IMG/VR virus record: IMGVR_UViG_3300046792_000331
Span: 1-44,114 of that record
From: a virus
Strand: one strand, 5' to 3'
Length of the DNA: 44,114 bases
The notes under the pieces were generated by a model. That model was not told the DNA's origin. It did no database searches and was given only the letters and a program-made list of their open reading frames with translations. Every line of letters begins with the position of its first letter. Position 1 is the first letter of the stretch. The translations under genes and the position numbers were made by a program. Shown piece by piece: positions 30,191-37,436 of the stretch.

Positions 30191-30408
30191 GACGCCTCCC
30201 GCTTTGCCTCGCGGATGGCCGGCGGGTTGTGGCCGTTGAGCATGGCCCTCGCCTTCGCCGCGGTCCGCTCAACGGCGACCGGGTCGGCGACGAGGCCGAG
30301 GGCTTCGAGGACGTCGGCGTTGCCGGTGCGCTCCAGGTAGCGGATCGCGTCGGCGCGGGTTGCGGGTGCGAGGTGGGTGCGCTCGATCTCGGTGCCCATC
30401 TGGCTCAC
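30187..30408 (-). CDS. Small helical early protein
   Basis: A 73-residue protein from GTG at 30408, overlapping the preceding stop. Helical and charged (TRADAIRYLERTGNADVLEALGLVADP, then ERTAAKARAMLNGHNPPAIREAKRE). The Y-L-x-R-x-G-x-A-D-x-L-E-x-L-G-L segment recurs in actinophage early proteins. Unknown role. Confidence 0.62.
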   Translation of the reverse strand: MSQMGTEIERTHLAPATRADAIRYLERTGNADVLEALGLVADPVAVERTAAKARAMLNGHNPPAIREAKREAS

Positions 30409-30707
30409 GGGCGGCCCTCCCGTTCGGCGCGCATTGCGGCGATGGCGTCGTCGAGCTGGGCTCGGGCGAGTTGCCGTTCCTGCATGGCGGTGACGGCGAT
30501 GGGTCGCCAGGCGCATCCGTGGTCGCGTTTCATCAGCTCGGCGCGGGCCTCGTCGCGTTCCCGCTCGGCGCAGGCCAGCTGGTGGTGGACGTGGGTCAGG
30601 TCCTGCTGGGATGCGGCGAGGTCCCGCTGGACCTGCCGTAGCCGCGCCGAGGTGGACTGGTCGACGGCCTCGCGCCAGGTCTCGGTCGACGGGTCACCGA
30701 TGGTCAT
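30405..30707 (-). CDS. Coiled-coil early protein
   Basis: A 100-residue protein. Residues about 20-60 form a continuous coiled coil (RLRQVQRDLAASQQDLTHVHHQLACAERERDEARAEL). A short GCAWRPIAVTAMQERQLARAQLDDAI helix follows. Phage proteins with W-R-P-I-A after a coiled coil are familiar but uncharacterised. Its ATG lies inside the 3' end of the membrane peptide gene. Confidence 0.62.
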   Translation of the reverse strand: MTIGDPSTETWREAVDQSTSARLRQVQRDLAASQQDLTHVHHQLACAERERDEARAELMKRDHGCAWRPIAVTAMQERQLARAQLDDAIAAMRAEREGRP

Positions 30708-30780
30708 TGCGGCCCCCGAGCAGGAACAGGAGCGCGACGACGGACAGGCAGAGCAGCAGGACGACCTGCCCGGGGCTCAT
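30694..30780 (-). CDS. 28-residue single-pass membrane peptide
   Basis: ATG at 30780 overlaps the preceding stop (ATGA). The product is one hydrophobic helix (QVVLLLCLSVVALLFLLGG) with a short polar C-terminus. The stop lies 14 bases inside the next gene. Small transmembrane peptides in phage early regions can modify host membrane enzymes. Coding support is the junction and the clear helix only. Confidence 0.5.
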   Translation of the reverse strand: MSPGQVVLLLCLSVVALLFLLGGRNDHR

Positions 30781-30959
30781 AGGTCGGCCAGCGCTTCATC
30801 ATGTTCGGCGCGAGTGCCGAACCAGACACCGTCTCCGCTCCAGATCTGGGAGTCAGCGACGAACTCCTGGACCTCGCCGCCCGGCGAGGTCACCTTGATG
30901 ACCACGTACCAGCGGTGCTTGTCGAACTCGATGGACGCGGCGTCGATTGGGCTCACCAT
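30777..30959 (-). CDS. Small early protein, beta-rich
   Basis: A 60-residue protein. IEFDKHRWYVVIKVTSPGGEVQEFVADSQIWSGDGVWFGTRAEHDEALA forms a compact antiparallel sheet pattern with conserved-looking Trp residues. Either ATG at 30959 or GTG at 30956, which overlaps the preceding TGA, may be used. No motif. Confidence 0.6.
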   Translation of the reverse strand: MVSPIDAASIEFDKHRWYVVIKVTSPGGEVQEFVADSQIWSGDGVWFGTRAEHDEALADL

Positions 30960-31249
30960 GGGTTCTTCCCGTAGTTGTCGATGATCGAGTCGACGCGGCC
31001 CGCGCGGCGGGGCGTCTTGGCCGGCCACGTCTCCATCGCGTCGAGCGGCCGGATGAACAGGCGCGCGTCGAGCAGGTAATCCACGCCCTCGGCCTTCGGC
31101 TCGTGACCGGCCCACGCGGACAGGTCACGGTCGATCGCGCGCAGCTCGGCGAGGACCTGGCGGTCGAGGTTGCGCCAGACGCGGGAGGGCATGCGCGGCT
31201 CGGCGGGCGGCGTCTGCCACTCGAGGTCGGCGGCGGTCAGGCGCGGCAT
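30953..31249 (-). CDS. Hypothetical early protein
   Basis: A 98-residue protein from ATG at 31249, sharing a TGATG-type junction with the preceding gene. Contains WRNLDRQVLAELRAIDRDLSAWAGHEPKAEGVDYLLDARLFIRPLDAMETWPA, a mixed helix/strand sequence. No catalytic or metal motif is evident. Confidence 0.6.
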   Translation of the reverse strand: MPRLTAADLEWQTPPAEPRMPSRVWRNLDRQVLAELRAIDRDLSAWAGHEPKAEGVDYLLDARLFIRPLDAMETWPAKTPRRAGRVDSIIDNYGKNPW

Positions 31250-31503
31250 CAGTCCCGCCCCCGATCGGCATGCCAGCCGCGCTCGACGACCTTGCCGCCG
31301 GTGATCCGCTGGTCGTGCTCCTTGAACCGCGAGATGCCCCACCTGCGACGCAGGTAGCGGAAGACGCGCATGGCCAAGCCCAGGTGCTCGACGGGGCCGT
31401 GGGCCATGTAGAACGCGTGGCGGAAGATCTCCGCATCGCCGGTCACGCGGATGGTCAGCACGGGCTCGCCGTGCTTGTTCTGCCGCAGGCTCATCTCGGT
31501 CAT
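31249..31503 (-). CDS. Hypothetical basic early protein
   Basis: An 84-residue protein from ATG at 31503. A beta hairpin (EPVLTIRVTGDAEIFRHAFYMAHG) precedes a basic helix (LGLAMRVFRYLRRRWGISRFKEHDQR). The positive charge suggests nucleic-acid binding. The stop of the preceding gene overlaps its ATG (TGATG). Confidence 0.62.
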   Translation of the reverse strand: MTEMSLRQNKHGEPVLTIRVTGDAEIFRHAFYMAHGPVEHLGLAMRVFRYLRRRWGISRFKEHDQRITGGKVVERGWHADRGRD

Positions 31504-31664
31504 CGGCCCGCCCTCAGCTTGCGGGGCGAGTGCGGCTCCTCGGCCTCGACGGCGACGGTCACGTTGCCCTCGACTACGAAGCCCGACGTCTTCAGGCACG
31601 GCTTGCCCAACTCGGCCTCGCACACCTCGGAGCACTTCTGCCATCTCTCCCAGTCGACGGTCAC
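31500..31664 (-). CDS. Small Cys-rich protein (54 residues)
   Basis: From GTG at 31664, overlapping the stop of the ArsR-like gene. The product opens VTVDWERWQKCSEVCEAELGKPCLKTSGFVV (three Cys), with an acidic centre and a basic C-terminus. A similar Cys-spaced opening with G-K-P-C occurs in actinobacterial zinc-finger microproteins. Unknown role. Confidence 0.6.
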   Translation of the reverse strand: MTVDWERWQKCSEVCEAELGKPCLKTSGFVVEGNVTVAVEAEEPHSPRKLRAGR

Positions 31665-31960
31665 CGGAACACCCCCAGCGCCCCGGCCAGCCGCTCCAGG
31701 ACGCCCGGCACCAGGCAGTACGGCGCCGTCCTGGACGACCGGGCGATCAGACCCGCCTCGGCCAGCACCCGCAGGTGATAGGAGACCGTCGCCTGGTTCA
31801 GCGGCGTCTGTTCGACGATCTCCATCACGCGCATGCCGCCGTAGATGGCCAGCATCGACAGGATCCGCAGCCGGACCGGCTGGCCGAGCGCATCGAACAC
31901 GGCGGCCAGGTCTGCGACGTCGGCATCGGACGGCAGCTCGTGCAGCAGGTCACGCCGCAT
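31661..31960 (-). CDS. ArsR-family winged-helix regulator
   Basis: A 99-residue protein: AAVFDALGQPVRLRILSMLAIYGGMRVMEIVEQTPLNQATVSYHLRVLAEAGLIARSSRTAPYCLVPGVLERL is a full ArsR winged helix with the usual recognition helix (Q-A-T-V-S-Y-H-L). The C-V-C metal site of classic sensors is absent, so it is probably not a metal sensor. It is coupled directly to the recombination genes and may autoregulate this segment. Confidence 0.87.
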   Translation of the reverse strand: MRRDLLHELPSDADVADLAAVFDALGQPVRLRILSMLAIYGGMRVMEIVEQTPLNQATVSYHLRVLAEAGLIARSSRTAPYCLVPGVLERLAGALGVFR

Positions 31961-32844
31961 CAGGACTCACCGCCCTGGGCTGCGGCCATCTGGTCCTTGC
32001 GCTCGCGCAACGCGTCGATGAGCCGGTCGGCCTCGTCGCGGGTCAGGTCGCTGCTGGACTCCAGTGGCTCGGTAAGGCCGAGGATCTGCGCCGTGAGCCA
32101 CAGCCGCTTGCGGCGGTCCTCCTCGGAGTCGCTGTAGCCCAGCTCGCCCCACAGCGCGAACATGTGGCCGCGCTGCTTGTCGGTCAGCATCTCCACCGTC
32201 GGCTCGACCGGTGGCGGCTGGAGCGCGGCTCGCGGCTCGTCGAGGTCGGCGACCGTGAGCCGGCGGGTGGCCAGCTGCACGCCGCGGGCGTTGGCGTAAT
32301 GGTTCGGCTCGCTGTCCAATTCCTCGGCCGCGTACGGCATGCCCATGATGGCGTCGCTGGCGATCCACCGGCATTGCTCGGCGGTGGCTCTGGCGAGCAG
32401 CATGGCGGCCGGGTTGGTCTTGTAGTTCGGGTTGCTCTTGTACTGCGGCATGAGCGACGCACGCTCGATGGTCCAGATGGACGGCGCGCCCCACTCGATG
32501 TCGCCCTTGCGGCGCCCGTCGACGACGGCGCGCTCCGACGTGGACTCGACCACGCGGATCTGGTGGCCCGCCGCCTGCACGACGGCGCGCAGCGTGATGG
32601 CCTTCGGTGCCGGGACGCCCTGGATGTTGTCGAAGGCGCGCAGCGACGCCATGGGGCTGAAGCCGAGCTCGGCGCCGGCGAGGATCGCGGCGCACGCTTC
32701 GGCGGGCTTGCCGCGGTAGGCGGCCGGGACCATGGAGGTGGAACAGACGCGGTCGGCGTAGACGGCGGCGGCGGTGGCCTGCTGCGCCCAGACCTGCAGG
32801 TCGATGCCAGGCGTGGCCTGGTCGGGAAGGACGAGGTCGGTCAT
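31960..32844 (-). CDS. RecT-like single-strand annealing protein
   Basis: A 294-residue protein. FSPMASLRAFDNIQGVPAPKAITLRAVVQAAGHQIRVVESTSERAVVDGRRKG, followed by PAAMLLARATAEQCRWIASDAIMGMPYAAEEL, is the pattern of actinophage RecT-like recombinases. The C-terminal domain after residue 220 (TDKQRGHMFALWGELGY) is a helical extension also seen in such proteins. It starts at ATG overlapping the exonuclease stop (TGATG). With the exonuclease it forms a homologous recombination pair. Confidence 0.8.
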   Translation of the reverse strand: MTDLVLPDQATPGIDLQVWAQQATAAAVYADRVCSTSMVPAAYRGKPAEACAAILAGAELGFSPMASLRAFDNIQGVPAPKAITLRAVVQAAGHQIRVVESTSERAVVDGRRKGDIEWGAPSIWTIERASLMPQYKSNPNYKTNPAAMLLARATAEQCRWIASDAIMGMPYAAEELDSEPNHYANARGVQLATRRLTVADLDEPRAALQPPPVEPTVEMLTDKQRGHMFALWGELGYSDSEEDRRKRLWLTAQILGLTEPLESSSDLTRDEADRLIDALRERKDQMAAAQGGES

Positions 32845-33692
32845 CAGTACTCCTCGGTCTTGACCCACGCGGGCAGGTCGATGTCGGTGATCTCGTCGGT
32901 CGGGTAGCCGGGCCAGACGCCGGACGCCTGGCAGTCCCTGAAGATCTCGAGCGCCTGGGACACCTGCCGGTCGCCCCACGCGATGGCCCGCTCGGTGAGC
33001 TGGTTGACGTGCACGAGGTACGGCGGCGCCTTCTCGACGGCGATGTGCACGAAGTAGGGCTCGACGCCGGGGAACAGCGCCCGGAAGCCGCGCAGGTAGA
33101 ACGGCGACTGGATCGCGTACCCGTAGTTGTGAGCCGCCTTCGACAGGGCATCGGGCGCGGCGCTCTCGGTGGTCTTGAGGTCGACGATGCCGTCCGGCCG
33201 CAGCCAGTCGGCCTTCGCCCGGCACAGCACGCTGGTCGCCGGGTCGCGCCAGATCAGCGTCTTCTCCGGCTCGCCGCTGACCAGCAGCTTCTTGGCGACC
33301 GGATGAGAGCTGACGGCCTTCCACATGGCGAGGGCGGCGGCGTAGTCGGACGGGCGCAGCGGCACGTAGTGCTTCGCGCGCAGCCTCGCGACCTCGGCCT
33401 TGTCGGCGTCGGTCCGCCACGCCTCCGGGTCCTTGCCGGTGCCCACGACCTCGACCGGCGTCGGCCCGGCGCCGAGCACCAGCGTGTGCACGGCGTGACC
33501 CAGGTCGAACTCGCGGCGGATCTCCAGCGTGCCGTTGTCGATGGCGTGCCGGAAGCGGGCCGGGCCGCCGGGCTTCAGCAGCTCCCGCGCGCCGGTGCTG
33601 GACAGCGTGGTGCTCGCGAGCACCGGGCCGAAGTACTCCTCGTCGGACAGCTCGTAGACACCCGGCTCGTAGCCGGTCTCGACCGCGGTCAT
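32844..33692 (-). CDS. RecE/Cas4-like PD-(D/E)xK exonuclease
   Basis: A 282-residue protein; ATG at 33692 overlaps the preceding stop (TGATG), excluding an upstream in-frame GTG. Nuclease motifs are in order: H66 in GHAVHTLVL, E143 in GEPEKTLIW, D162 in RAKADWLRP, and D171-x-K173 in GIVDLKTTES. The sequence matches the DUF3799-type RecE exonucleases. It should resect DNA ends for annealing by the RecT-like partner. Confidence 0.86.
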   Translation of the reverse strand: MTAVETGYEPGVYELSDEEYFGPVLASTTLSSTGARELLKPGGPARFRHAIDNGTLEIRREFDLGHAVHTLVLGAGPTPVEVVGTGKDPEAWRTDADKAEVARLRAKHYVPLRPSDYAAALAMWKAVSSHPVAKKLLVSGEPEKTLIWRDPATSVLCRAKADWLRPDGIVDLKTTESAAPDALSKAAHNYGYAIQSPFYLRGFRALFPGVEPYFVHIAVEKAPPYLVHVNQLTERAIAWGDRQVSQALEIFRDCQASGVWPGYPTDEITDIDLPAWVKTEEY

Positions 33693-34102
33693 CACAGCCT
33701 CGCCCACGTGCAGTCGCCCAGCAGCTTCAGCAGCCGGTCACCGGAGCCGACCGTGAACCGGTCGAAGCCGCCACGGTTGACGGTCCCGGAGTCGATCACC
33801 GACTTCGGCTTGTCGTCGTCGGCCTTCAACCTGATCCACGAGCAGCCGAACGTGCTGCTGGTGCCCGCCGCGACGATGTACGCGCCCGGCGTGACCTCGG
33901 CCGGAACCGTGAAGGTGCCGCTACCGACCCAGTTGATCCGGGCGCCGGGGAACGCACGCTCGGCGATCGCGGCCGGGGCCGGCTGCTCGAACTGGCCGGC
34001 GGCGGGGGTGGGCTTGACTGCCCATCCGACGATGCCGCCGACGAGAAGCCACACGGCCGTGGCGGCGAGGTAGATCCATGGTGCGAATCGCGGCGGCTTC
34101 AT
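33692..34102 (-). CDS. Membrane-anchored exported protein of actinobacterial secreted type
   Basis: A 136-residue protein. Residues about 8-29 are a transmembrane segment or uncleaved signal (WIYLAATAVWLLVGGIVGWAV). The exported domain contains VGSGTFTVPAEVTPGAYIVAAGTSSTFGCSWIRLKADDD and ends LLGDCTW. That G-T-x-x-V-x-x-x-V-x-P-G-x-Y pattern with two Cys is shared with secreted proteins of Streptomyces and mycobacteria. A host-like surface protein within the recombination operon is unusual and may modify the infected cell's envelope. Confidence 0.7.
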   Translation of the reverse strand: MKPPRFAPWIYLAATAVWLLVGGIVGWAVKPTPAAGQFEQPAPAAIAERAFPGARINWVGSGTFTVPAEVTPGAYIVAAGTSSTFGCSWIRLKADDDKPKSVIDSGTVNRGGFDRFTVGSGDRLLKLLGDCTWARL

Positions 34103-34392
34103 CGGGCATCACCGACGTACCGCGCGTAGACAGTCCGCAGGCCGTGGTCCATGCGTGCGACCGCTTGGAACGATCCGGCGGGGCGGCAGCACGGGTAGAC
34201 GCCCGCGTTGATGCTCGCCGCCATGCCGGACGCTCGGTTGCCGCTGCCTTCCAGGACGACGCCCCACATGCCGGGCATCTGCCGAAGCTCTGCGGCGGCG
34301 GTGTCGAACAGGGTGCCGCGTCGCCCCGGGCCACCCGGGGCCCTCTTGTCCGGTGGGTTCTGCCAGCGCAGAACGTGCAGCTTCTCGCTCAC
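34099..34392 (-). CDS. Hypothetical early protein
   Basis: A 97-residue protein from GTG at 34392. KLHVLRWQNPPDKR, then LRQMPGMWGVVLEGSGNRASGMAASINAG and SFQAVARMDHGLRTVYARYVG form an alpha/beta pattern like small phage proteins thought to mimic a DNA- or protein-binding fold. No motif of known function. Confidence 0.62.
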   Translation of the reverse strand: MSEKLHVLRWQNPPDKRAPGGPGRRGTLFDTAAAELRQMPGMWGVVLEGSGNRASGMAASINAGVYPCCRPAGSFQAVARMDHGLRTVYARYVGDAR

Positions 34393-34616
34393 GACGTCAC
34401 CGCCGCTCGTGCCCACCGCATCCGCTCGGCGGCCTGCTGCGGGTGCTCCCCGAACGCCTCGGCCATGACCGCGGCGCAGCCCTTGACGCCGTGCTCGGCG
34501 CGGACGGCGGCGGCGATCGCGGCGTCCAGGACGGCCCGGTCGTGCGGCTCGGCGGCGGACAGGGTGGAGGCGAACAGCGCCTCGGCGCGGGCCACGGTCA
34601 GGTCCAGGGCGGTCAC
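34389..34616 (-). CDS. Small helical protein, actinobacterial type
   Basis: A 75-residue protein from GTG at 34616. AEALFASTLSAAEPHDRAVLDAAIAAAVRAEHGVKGCAAVMAEAFGEHPQQAAERMRWAR is a pattern I recall from short Streptomyces chromosomal and phage proteins. Function undetermined. Coupled by GTGA. Confidence 0.65.
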   Translation of the reverse strand: MTALDLTVARAEALFASTLSAAEPHDRAVLDAAIAAAVRAEHGVKGCAAVMAEAFGEHPQQAAERMRWARAAVTS

Positions 34617-34948
34617 AGGAACCGCCTCGCCTTCGGGTCCGGCGTCGCGTACCGCTCGGCAGCCTCGGCGATGTCGACGATCCGGCCCGGCTTGAAGTCC
34701 TTCGCGTGGCCACGGGGGGCGGCCGTGATCGTGCCGTCCGCGTCCAGCTCGAAGTAGTCGTAGGTGTAGCTGCGGTTCGGGCCGGAGATCGTCACCGAGC
34801 GGACGATCCGGATGCCGTAGCCGTTGCCGTGGCTCTTTTCGTGCACGGCCGGGCAGTACTTCTCGCCCCACCAGTAGGAACCGAGATCGAACTCGCCCTC
34901 GATCTCGGCGACAGTGACGGCGCGCGGCTCACGCTTGCGGGCGGTCAC
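34613..34948 (-). CDS. Hypothetical early protein with beta-rich core
   Basis: A 111-residue protein from GTG at 34948. The middle (YWWGEKYCPAVHEKSHGNGYGIRIVRSVTISGPNRSYTYDYFELDADGTI) is beta-rich, with one Cys and clustered His that might bind metal. C-terminal helix DIAEAAERYATPDPKARRF. Unrecognised. Confidence 0.62.
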   Translation of the reverse strand: MTARKREPRAVTVAEIEGEFDLGSYWWGEKYCPAVHEKSHGNGYGIRIVRSVTISGPNRSYTYDYFELDADGTITAAPRGHAKDFKPGRIVDIAEAAERYATPDPKARRFL

Positions 34949-35490
34949 CAGATCACCGCCAGCATCACGGCGGACCAGATCACGGCCAGCGTGCCCACGC
35001 CGATCGCCCACCGCGTCCACGCCGGAGCAGGCCGACGGTGACGCGCACCGAACCACGGCTCGGCGTCAGCGGGGATCACGTACGGCACCGAGCGGCGCAG
35101 GATCAGGCGCTCGGTGACCTCCCCCGGCCCGGCCGGGACCAGCTCGCCGTCGACCGTCGCGGTCATGTCGTACTGCGGCGGCACCGACGGGCGCGGCGGC
35201 TTGGGTGCGGGCGCCGGACCCTGCGGGCCGGCCAGGCCGAACGTCACCGTGTCGTCGATCTCGATGACGCGGGCCATGTCGTGGTGGTTCAGGCCCAGCG
35301 CGGGCTCGATGAGGCGCATCCGGACGGTCTCGTCGGCGGCGGGGCGGCGGCGGGGCGGGAGTCCGGCGATCTCGTGAGCGAGGTTGCGGGTGTCCTCGGT
35401 GGTCGTGTCGCGGCGGAGGATGACGGTGCGGTCCTCGCCGATGGGGCGGTGGATGTCACCGGAGTCGGCGCGGTCGATCAGGTCGGTCAT
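34945..35490 (-). CDS. C-terminally anchored membrane protein
   Basis: A 181-residue protein from ATG at 35490 with AGGAGA upstream. Mostly soluble: an N-terminal acidic region, a Pro-rich linker (PQGPAPAPKPPRPSVPP), a beta segment (ELVPAGPGEVTERLILRRSVPYVIPADAEPWF) and a final transmembrane helix (about residues 158-180). A tail-anchored layout exposes the domain to the cytoplasm. Unknown function. Confidence 0.62.
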   Translation of the reverse strand: MTDLIDRADSGDIHRPIGEDRTVILRRDTTTEDTRNLAHEIAGLPPRRRPAADETVRMRLIEPALGLNHHDMARVIEIDDTVTFGLAGPQGPAPAPKPPRPSVPPQYDMTATVDGELVPAGPGEVTERLILRRSVPYVIPADAEPWFGARHRRPAPAWTRWAIGVGTLAVIWSAVMLAVIW

Positions 35491-35539
35491 GGCTCTATGT
35501 CTCCTGGCTGGAATTCGCTGAAGTGGGCTGGAAGTCGGG

Positions 35540-35577
35540 GGCCCGGGACGCGATACGGGGGGCTCGCGCCCCGGGCC
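35540..35577 (-). repeat. Strong 14-bp stem-loop between early genes
   Basis: Arms GGCCCGGGACGCGA and TCGCGCCCCGGGCC pair over 14 positions with one mismatch (a G-U pair in minus-strand RNA) around a 10-base loop. It lies in the only sizeable gap (35491-35619) of this part of the early operon. No U tract follows, so RNA processing, attenuation or mRNA stabilisation is more likely than full termination. Confidence 0.65.
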
Positions 35578-35619
35578 GGTCATGCGGCGCGGCGGGTCTT
35601 CACCCCGTCGCGACGGATG

Positions 35620-35718
35620 TCAGTGGCGGTGGAGCAGGCGTCTCCACCACGGACAGCGCGGGAGGCGGTGGCCGTGGCAGCCGCAGAAGTCGCACCAGGG
35701 CAGGAAGGCGGCGGCCAT
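35620..35718 (-). CDS. 32-residue Cys/His microprotein
   Basis: ATG at 35718 overlaps the preceding stop (TGATG). The product MAAAFLPWCDFCGCHGHRLPRC continues with a Trp pair and basic tail. C-x2-C-x-C-H-x-H-x4-C provides enough ligands for one zinc ion. Comparable tiny zinc proteins are common in this operon. Confidence 0.5.
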   Translation of the reverse strand: MAAAFLPWCDFCGCHGHRLPRCPWWRRLLHRH

Positions 35719-36230
35719 CAGAACGGCCGCTCGGCGCAGATCGAGTCGTCGTGCTCGACGAGCGTGTCGCCCGCGTCGCCCCGAATCTCCGGAGCCAGGC
35801 GCACCGGACAGCCGCACTCGGACGTACCGACACGGCGCTTACTGCCGATGTCCTCGGGGCGGCCGATCGCCTCGTCGGAGTAGACCGGAGTCAGGCCGCC
35901 CTCGGTCGTCGCGCCGGTGTGCAGCGGCTCGCGGACGCCGATCGCCTGGGTGGTCTCGCCGTCGTCGGCCCGGGAGTAGTCCAGCCCCGGCGCGGCGGGA
36001 GCGGGCCAGATCTCCAGCGCCGACTCGGAGAGCACCGTCGTACTGTCGTGCTGGCCGTTCGGGTAGCGGAACGCGAAGAACGTGTGCGCCTCGCCGTCGT
36101 CCGCCACGAACCGCACCTCGGCCGGGCCCTTGTTGAAGCGGTGCGGCAGGTACGCGTCGGGCACGAGGTCGCCGACGGAAAGCTGGTCGGCGCGCATCCG
36201 CACGGGAGCGGATAGGCTCGGGTCGGTCAT
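35718..36230 (-). CDS. Hypothetical early protein
   Basis: A 170-residue protein from ATG at 36230 with AGAAAGG upstream. PVRMRADQLSVGDLVPDAYLPHRFNKGPAEVRFVADDGEAHTFFAFRYPNGQHDSTTVLSESALEIWP is a coherent beta-rich domain of about 65 residues that recurs in the early regions of actinophages. The C-terminal half is acidic and less ordered with C-G-C. Function unknown. Confidence 0.68.
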   Translation of the reverse strand: MTDPSLSAPVRMRADQLSVGDLVPDAYLPHRFNKGPAEVRFVADDGEAHTFFAFRYPNGQHDSTTVLSESALEIWPAPAAPGLDYSRADDGETTQAIGVREPLHTGATTEGGLTPVYSDEAIGRPEDIGSKRRVGTSECGCPVRLAPEIRGDAGDTLVEHDDSICAERPF

Positions 36231-36768
36231 CGGATGGCCTTTCTGCTAGGAGAGATGTCCGGTGATCAGCGGGCCGACCCGAGGGGCATTCGGGCTGGCC
36301 CGCATCTGTCTCAGGAGCGGCGGGGCGCGAGGCCGCGCCGCTGAAGCTCTTCCGTAGGTCGAGCATGGTGACCGAGTCGCCGAGCTTGTCCCGCTGGCTT
36401 TCAAGCTCGTTCCGAAGCTGTTGCACGGCGGCGCGGGCCATTCCCCACCACGCCTGCATCTGTCGACCGACGATCGCGCCGTCGCTCCCGGACCGCATCG
36501 GCCGCGAGTGGGCGACCGTCTTGCGAACCCGGGTGCCGTCCGCCCTGATGAAGGTGACGGTGTTCATGTCCTTGAAGACCTGGGTGTAGTCGGCGGCCGC
36601 GCCCTCCCGGATCCACCGGCCGATCACGTCCGCCGCCCACTCCTCGCCGTCGGCCTCAGCCTTCGCGACACGGGAGGCGATCGCGTCGGTGATCTCATGC
36701 TTCGGCCGGCTCTGCTCTTGGCCGGACTCGACGAGTCCGCGCACGACGGTCCAGTACTGCGCGCTCAT
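35839..36768 (-). CDS. Early protein with uncertain 3' end (possible frameshift)
   Basis: From ATG at 36768 (ATGA overlap upstream). The first about 140 residues (SAQYWTVVRGLVESGQEQSRPKHEITDAIASRVAKAEADGEEWAADVIGRWIREG...) are a typical helical actinophage protein. The open frame then runs 392 bases into the 35718-36230 gene, where it becomes Arg/Pro-rich as shadows do. Shifting -1 near 36366 instead gives RPTEELQRRGLAPRRS and a stop at 36313-36311, before the next ribosome site. Natural frameshift, sequence error or real overlap cannot be told apart here. Confidence 0.5.
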   Translation of the reverse strand: MSAQYWTVVRGLVESGQEQSRPKHEITDAIASRVAKAEADGEEWAADVIGRWIREGAAADYTQVFKDMNTVTFIRADGTRVRKTVAHSRPMRSGSDGAIVGRQMQAWWGMARAAVQQLRNELESQRDKLGDSVTMLDLRKSFSGAASRPAAPETDAGQPECPSGRPADHRTSLLAERPSDDRPEPIRSRADARRPAFRRRPRARRVPAAPLQQGPGRGAVRGGRRRGAHVLRVPLPERPARQYDGALRVGAGDLARSRRAGAGLLPGRRRRDHPGDRRPRAAAHRRDDRGRPDSGLLRRGDRPPRGHRQ

Positions 36769-37436
36769 CGCGAGGCTCCGTTCACCAGTCGAAGGCCAGA
36801 GGCGTCGCGCCGGGCGGACCGGACGCGGTCGCACCAGCGGGTCATCTCATCCAGGAAGGGCCGCACGGCCTGGTCGAAGTCGACCGCGTACACCTCGGCG
36901 ATACGGTCGACGTCGAACTGCCAGAGGTCGTCGGCGCGGCAGACGATGGTCGAGAAGTTGTTCCGGAAGCGCTGCGCCGTGCCCTCCATCTCGGCGTCGA
37001 GCTGACGGTCGAGCGGGGTGAAGTCGGGCACGGAGGTCTCGTCCTTGGGGATGGGATTTGGCTGAGTGGCCGGACGCTCCCGACCGTCGAGAGAGATCAC
37101 CTTCGTCGGCTCTTCGACTGCCACATTTGTGGCAGTCGAGAGATCGCGGCGAACGGTCTCCTTCGAGACGCCGAGCGCAGCGCCGATCGCACGCTGGCTC
37201 ATGCCGCCATGCCGCAGCTCGGCCACCATCGCCGGGCGGTCGCCGGTCGGCACGCGCACGTCGCTCAGCTCGGTCGAGCAGTAGGCCTGCCAGGAGCCAT
37301 ACCCGAGCACCTTGTCGGCGCGGCCCTCGAATGCCCGCTTGATCTTCGGAAGAAGGCCGTCTAGGTCGCGGCGGATCTCGGCTGTCAGTTCCCGTGCCTC
37401 GTCGGCAGTCAACTCGGTGGTGGCGATGTCGGTCAT
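36765..37436 (-). CDS. HTH DNA-binding protein, early operon second gene
   Basis: A 223-residue protein from ATG at 37436. N-terminal helical region (IRRDLDGLLPKIKRAFEGRADKVLGYGSWQAYCSTEL), then an HTH (AMVAELRHGGMSQRAIGAALGVSKETVRRDLS), and a C-terminal helical domain after a linker with KVISLDGRERPA. The general arrangement resembles ParB-like or antirepressor-type HTH proteins of actinophages. It probably regulates phage transcription or partition. Confidence 0.75.
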   Translation of the reverse strand: MTDIATTELTADEARELTAEIRRDLDGLLPKIKRAFEGRADKVLGYGSWQAYCSTELSDVRVPTGDRPAMVAELRHGGMSQRAIGAALGVSKETVRRDLSTATNVAVEEPTKVISLDGRERPATQPNPIPKDETSVPDFTPLDRQLDAEMEGTAQRFRNNFSTIVCRADDLWQFDVDRIAEVYAVDFDQAVRPFLDEMTRWCDRVRSARRDASGLRLVNGASR

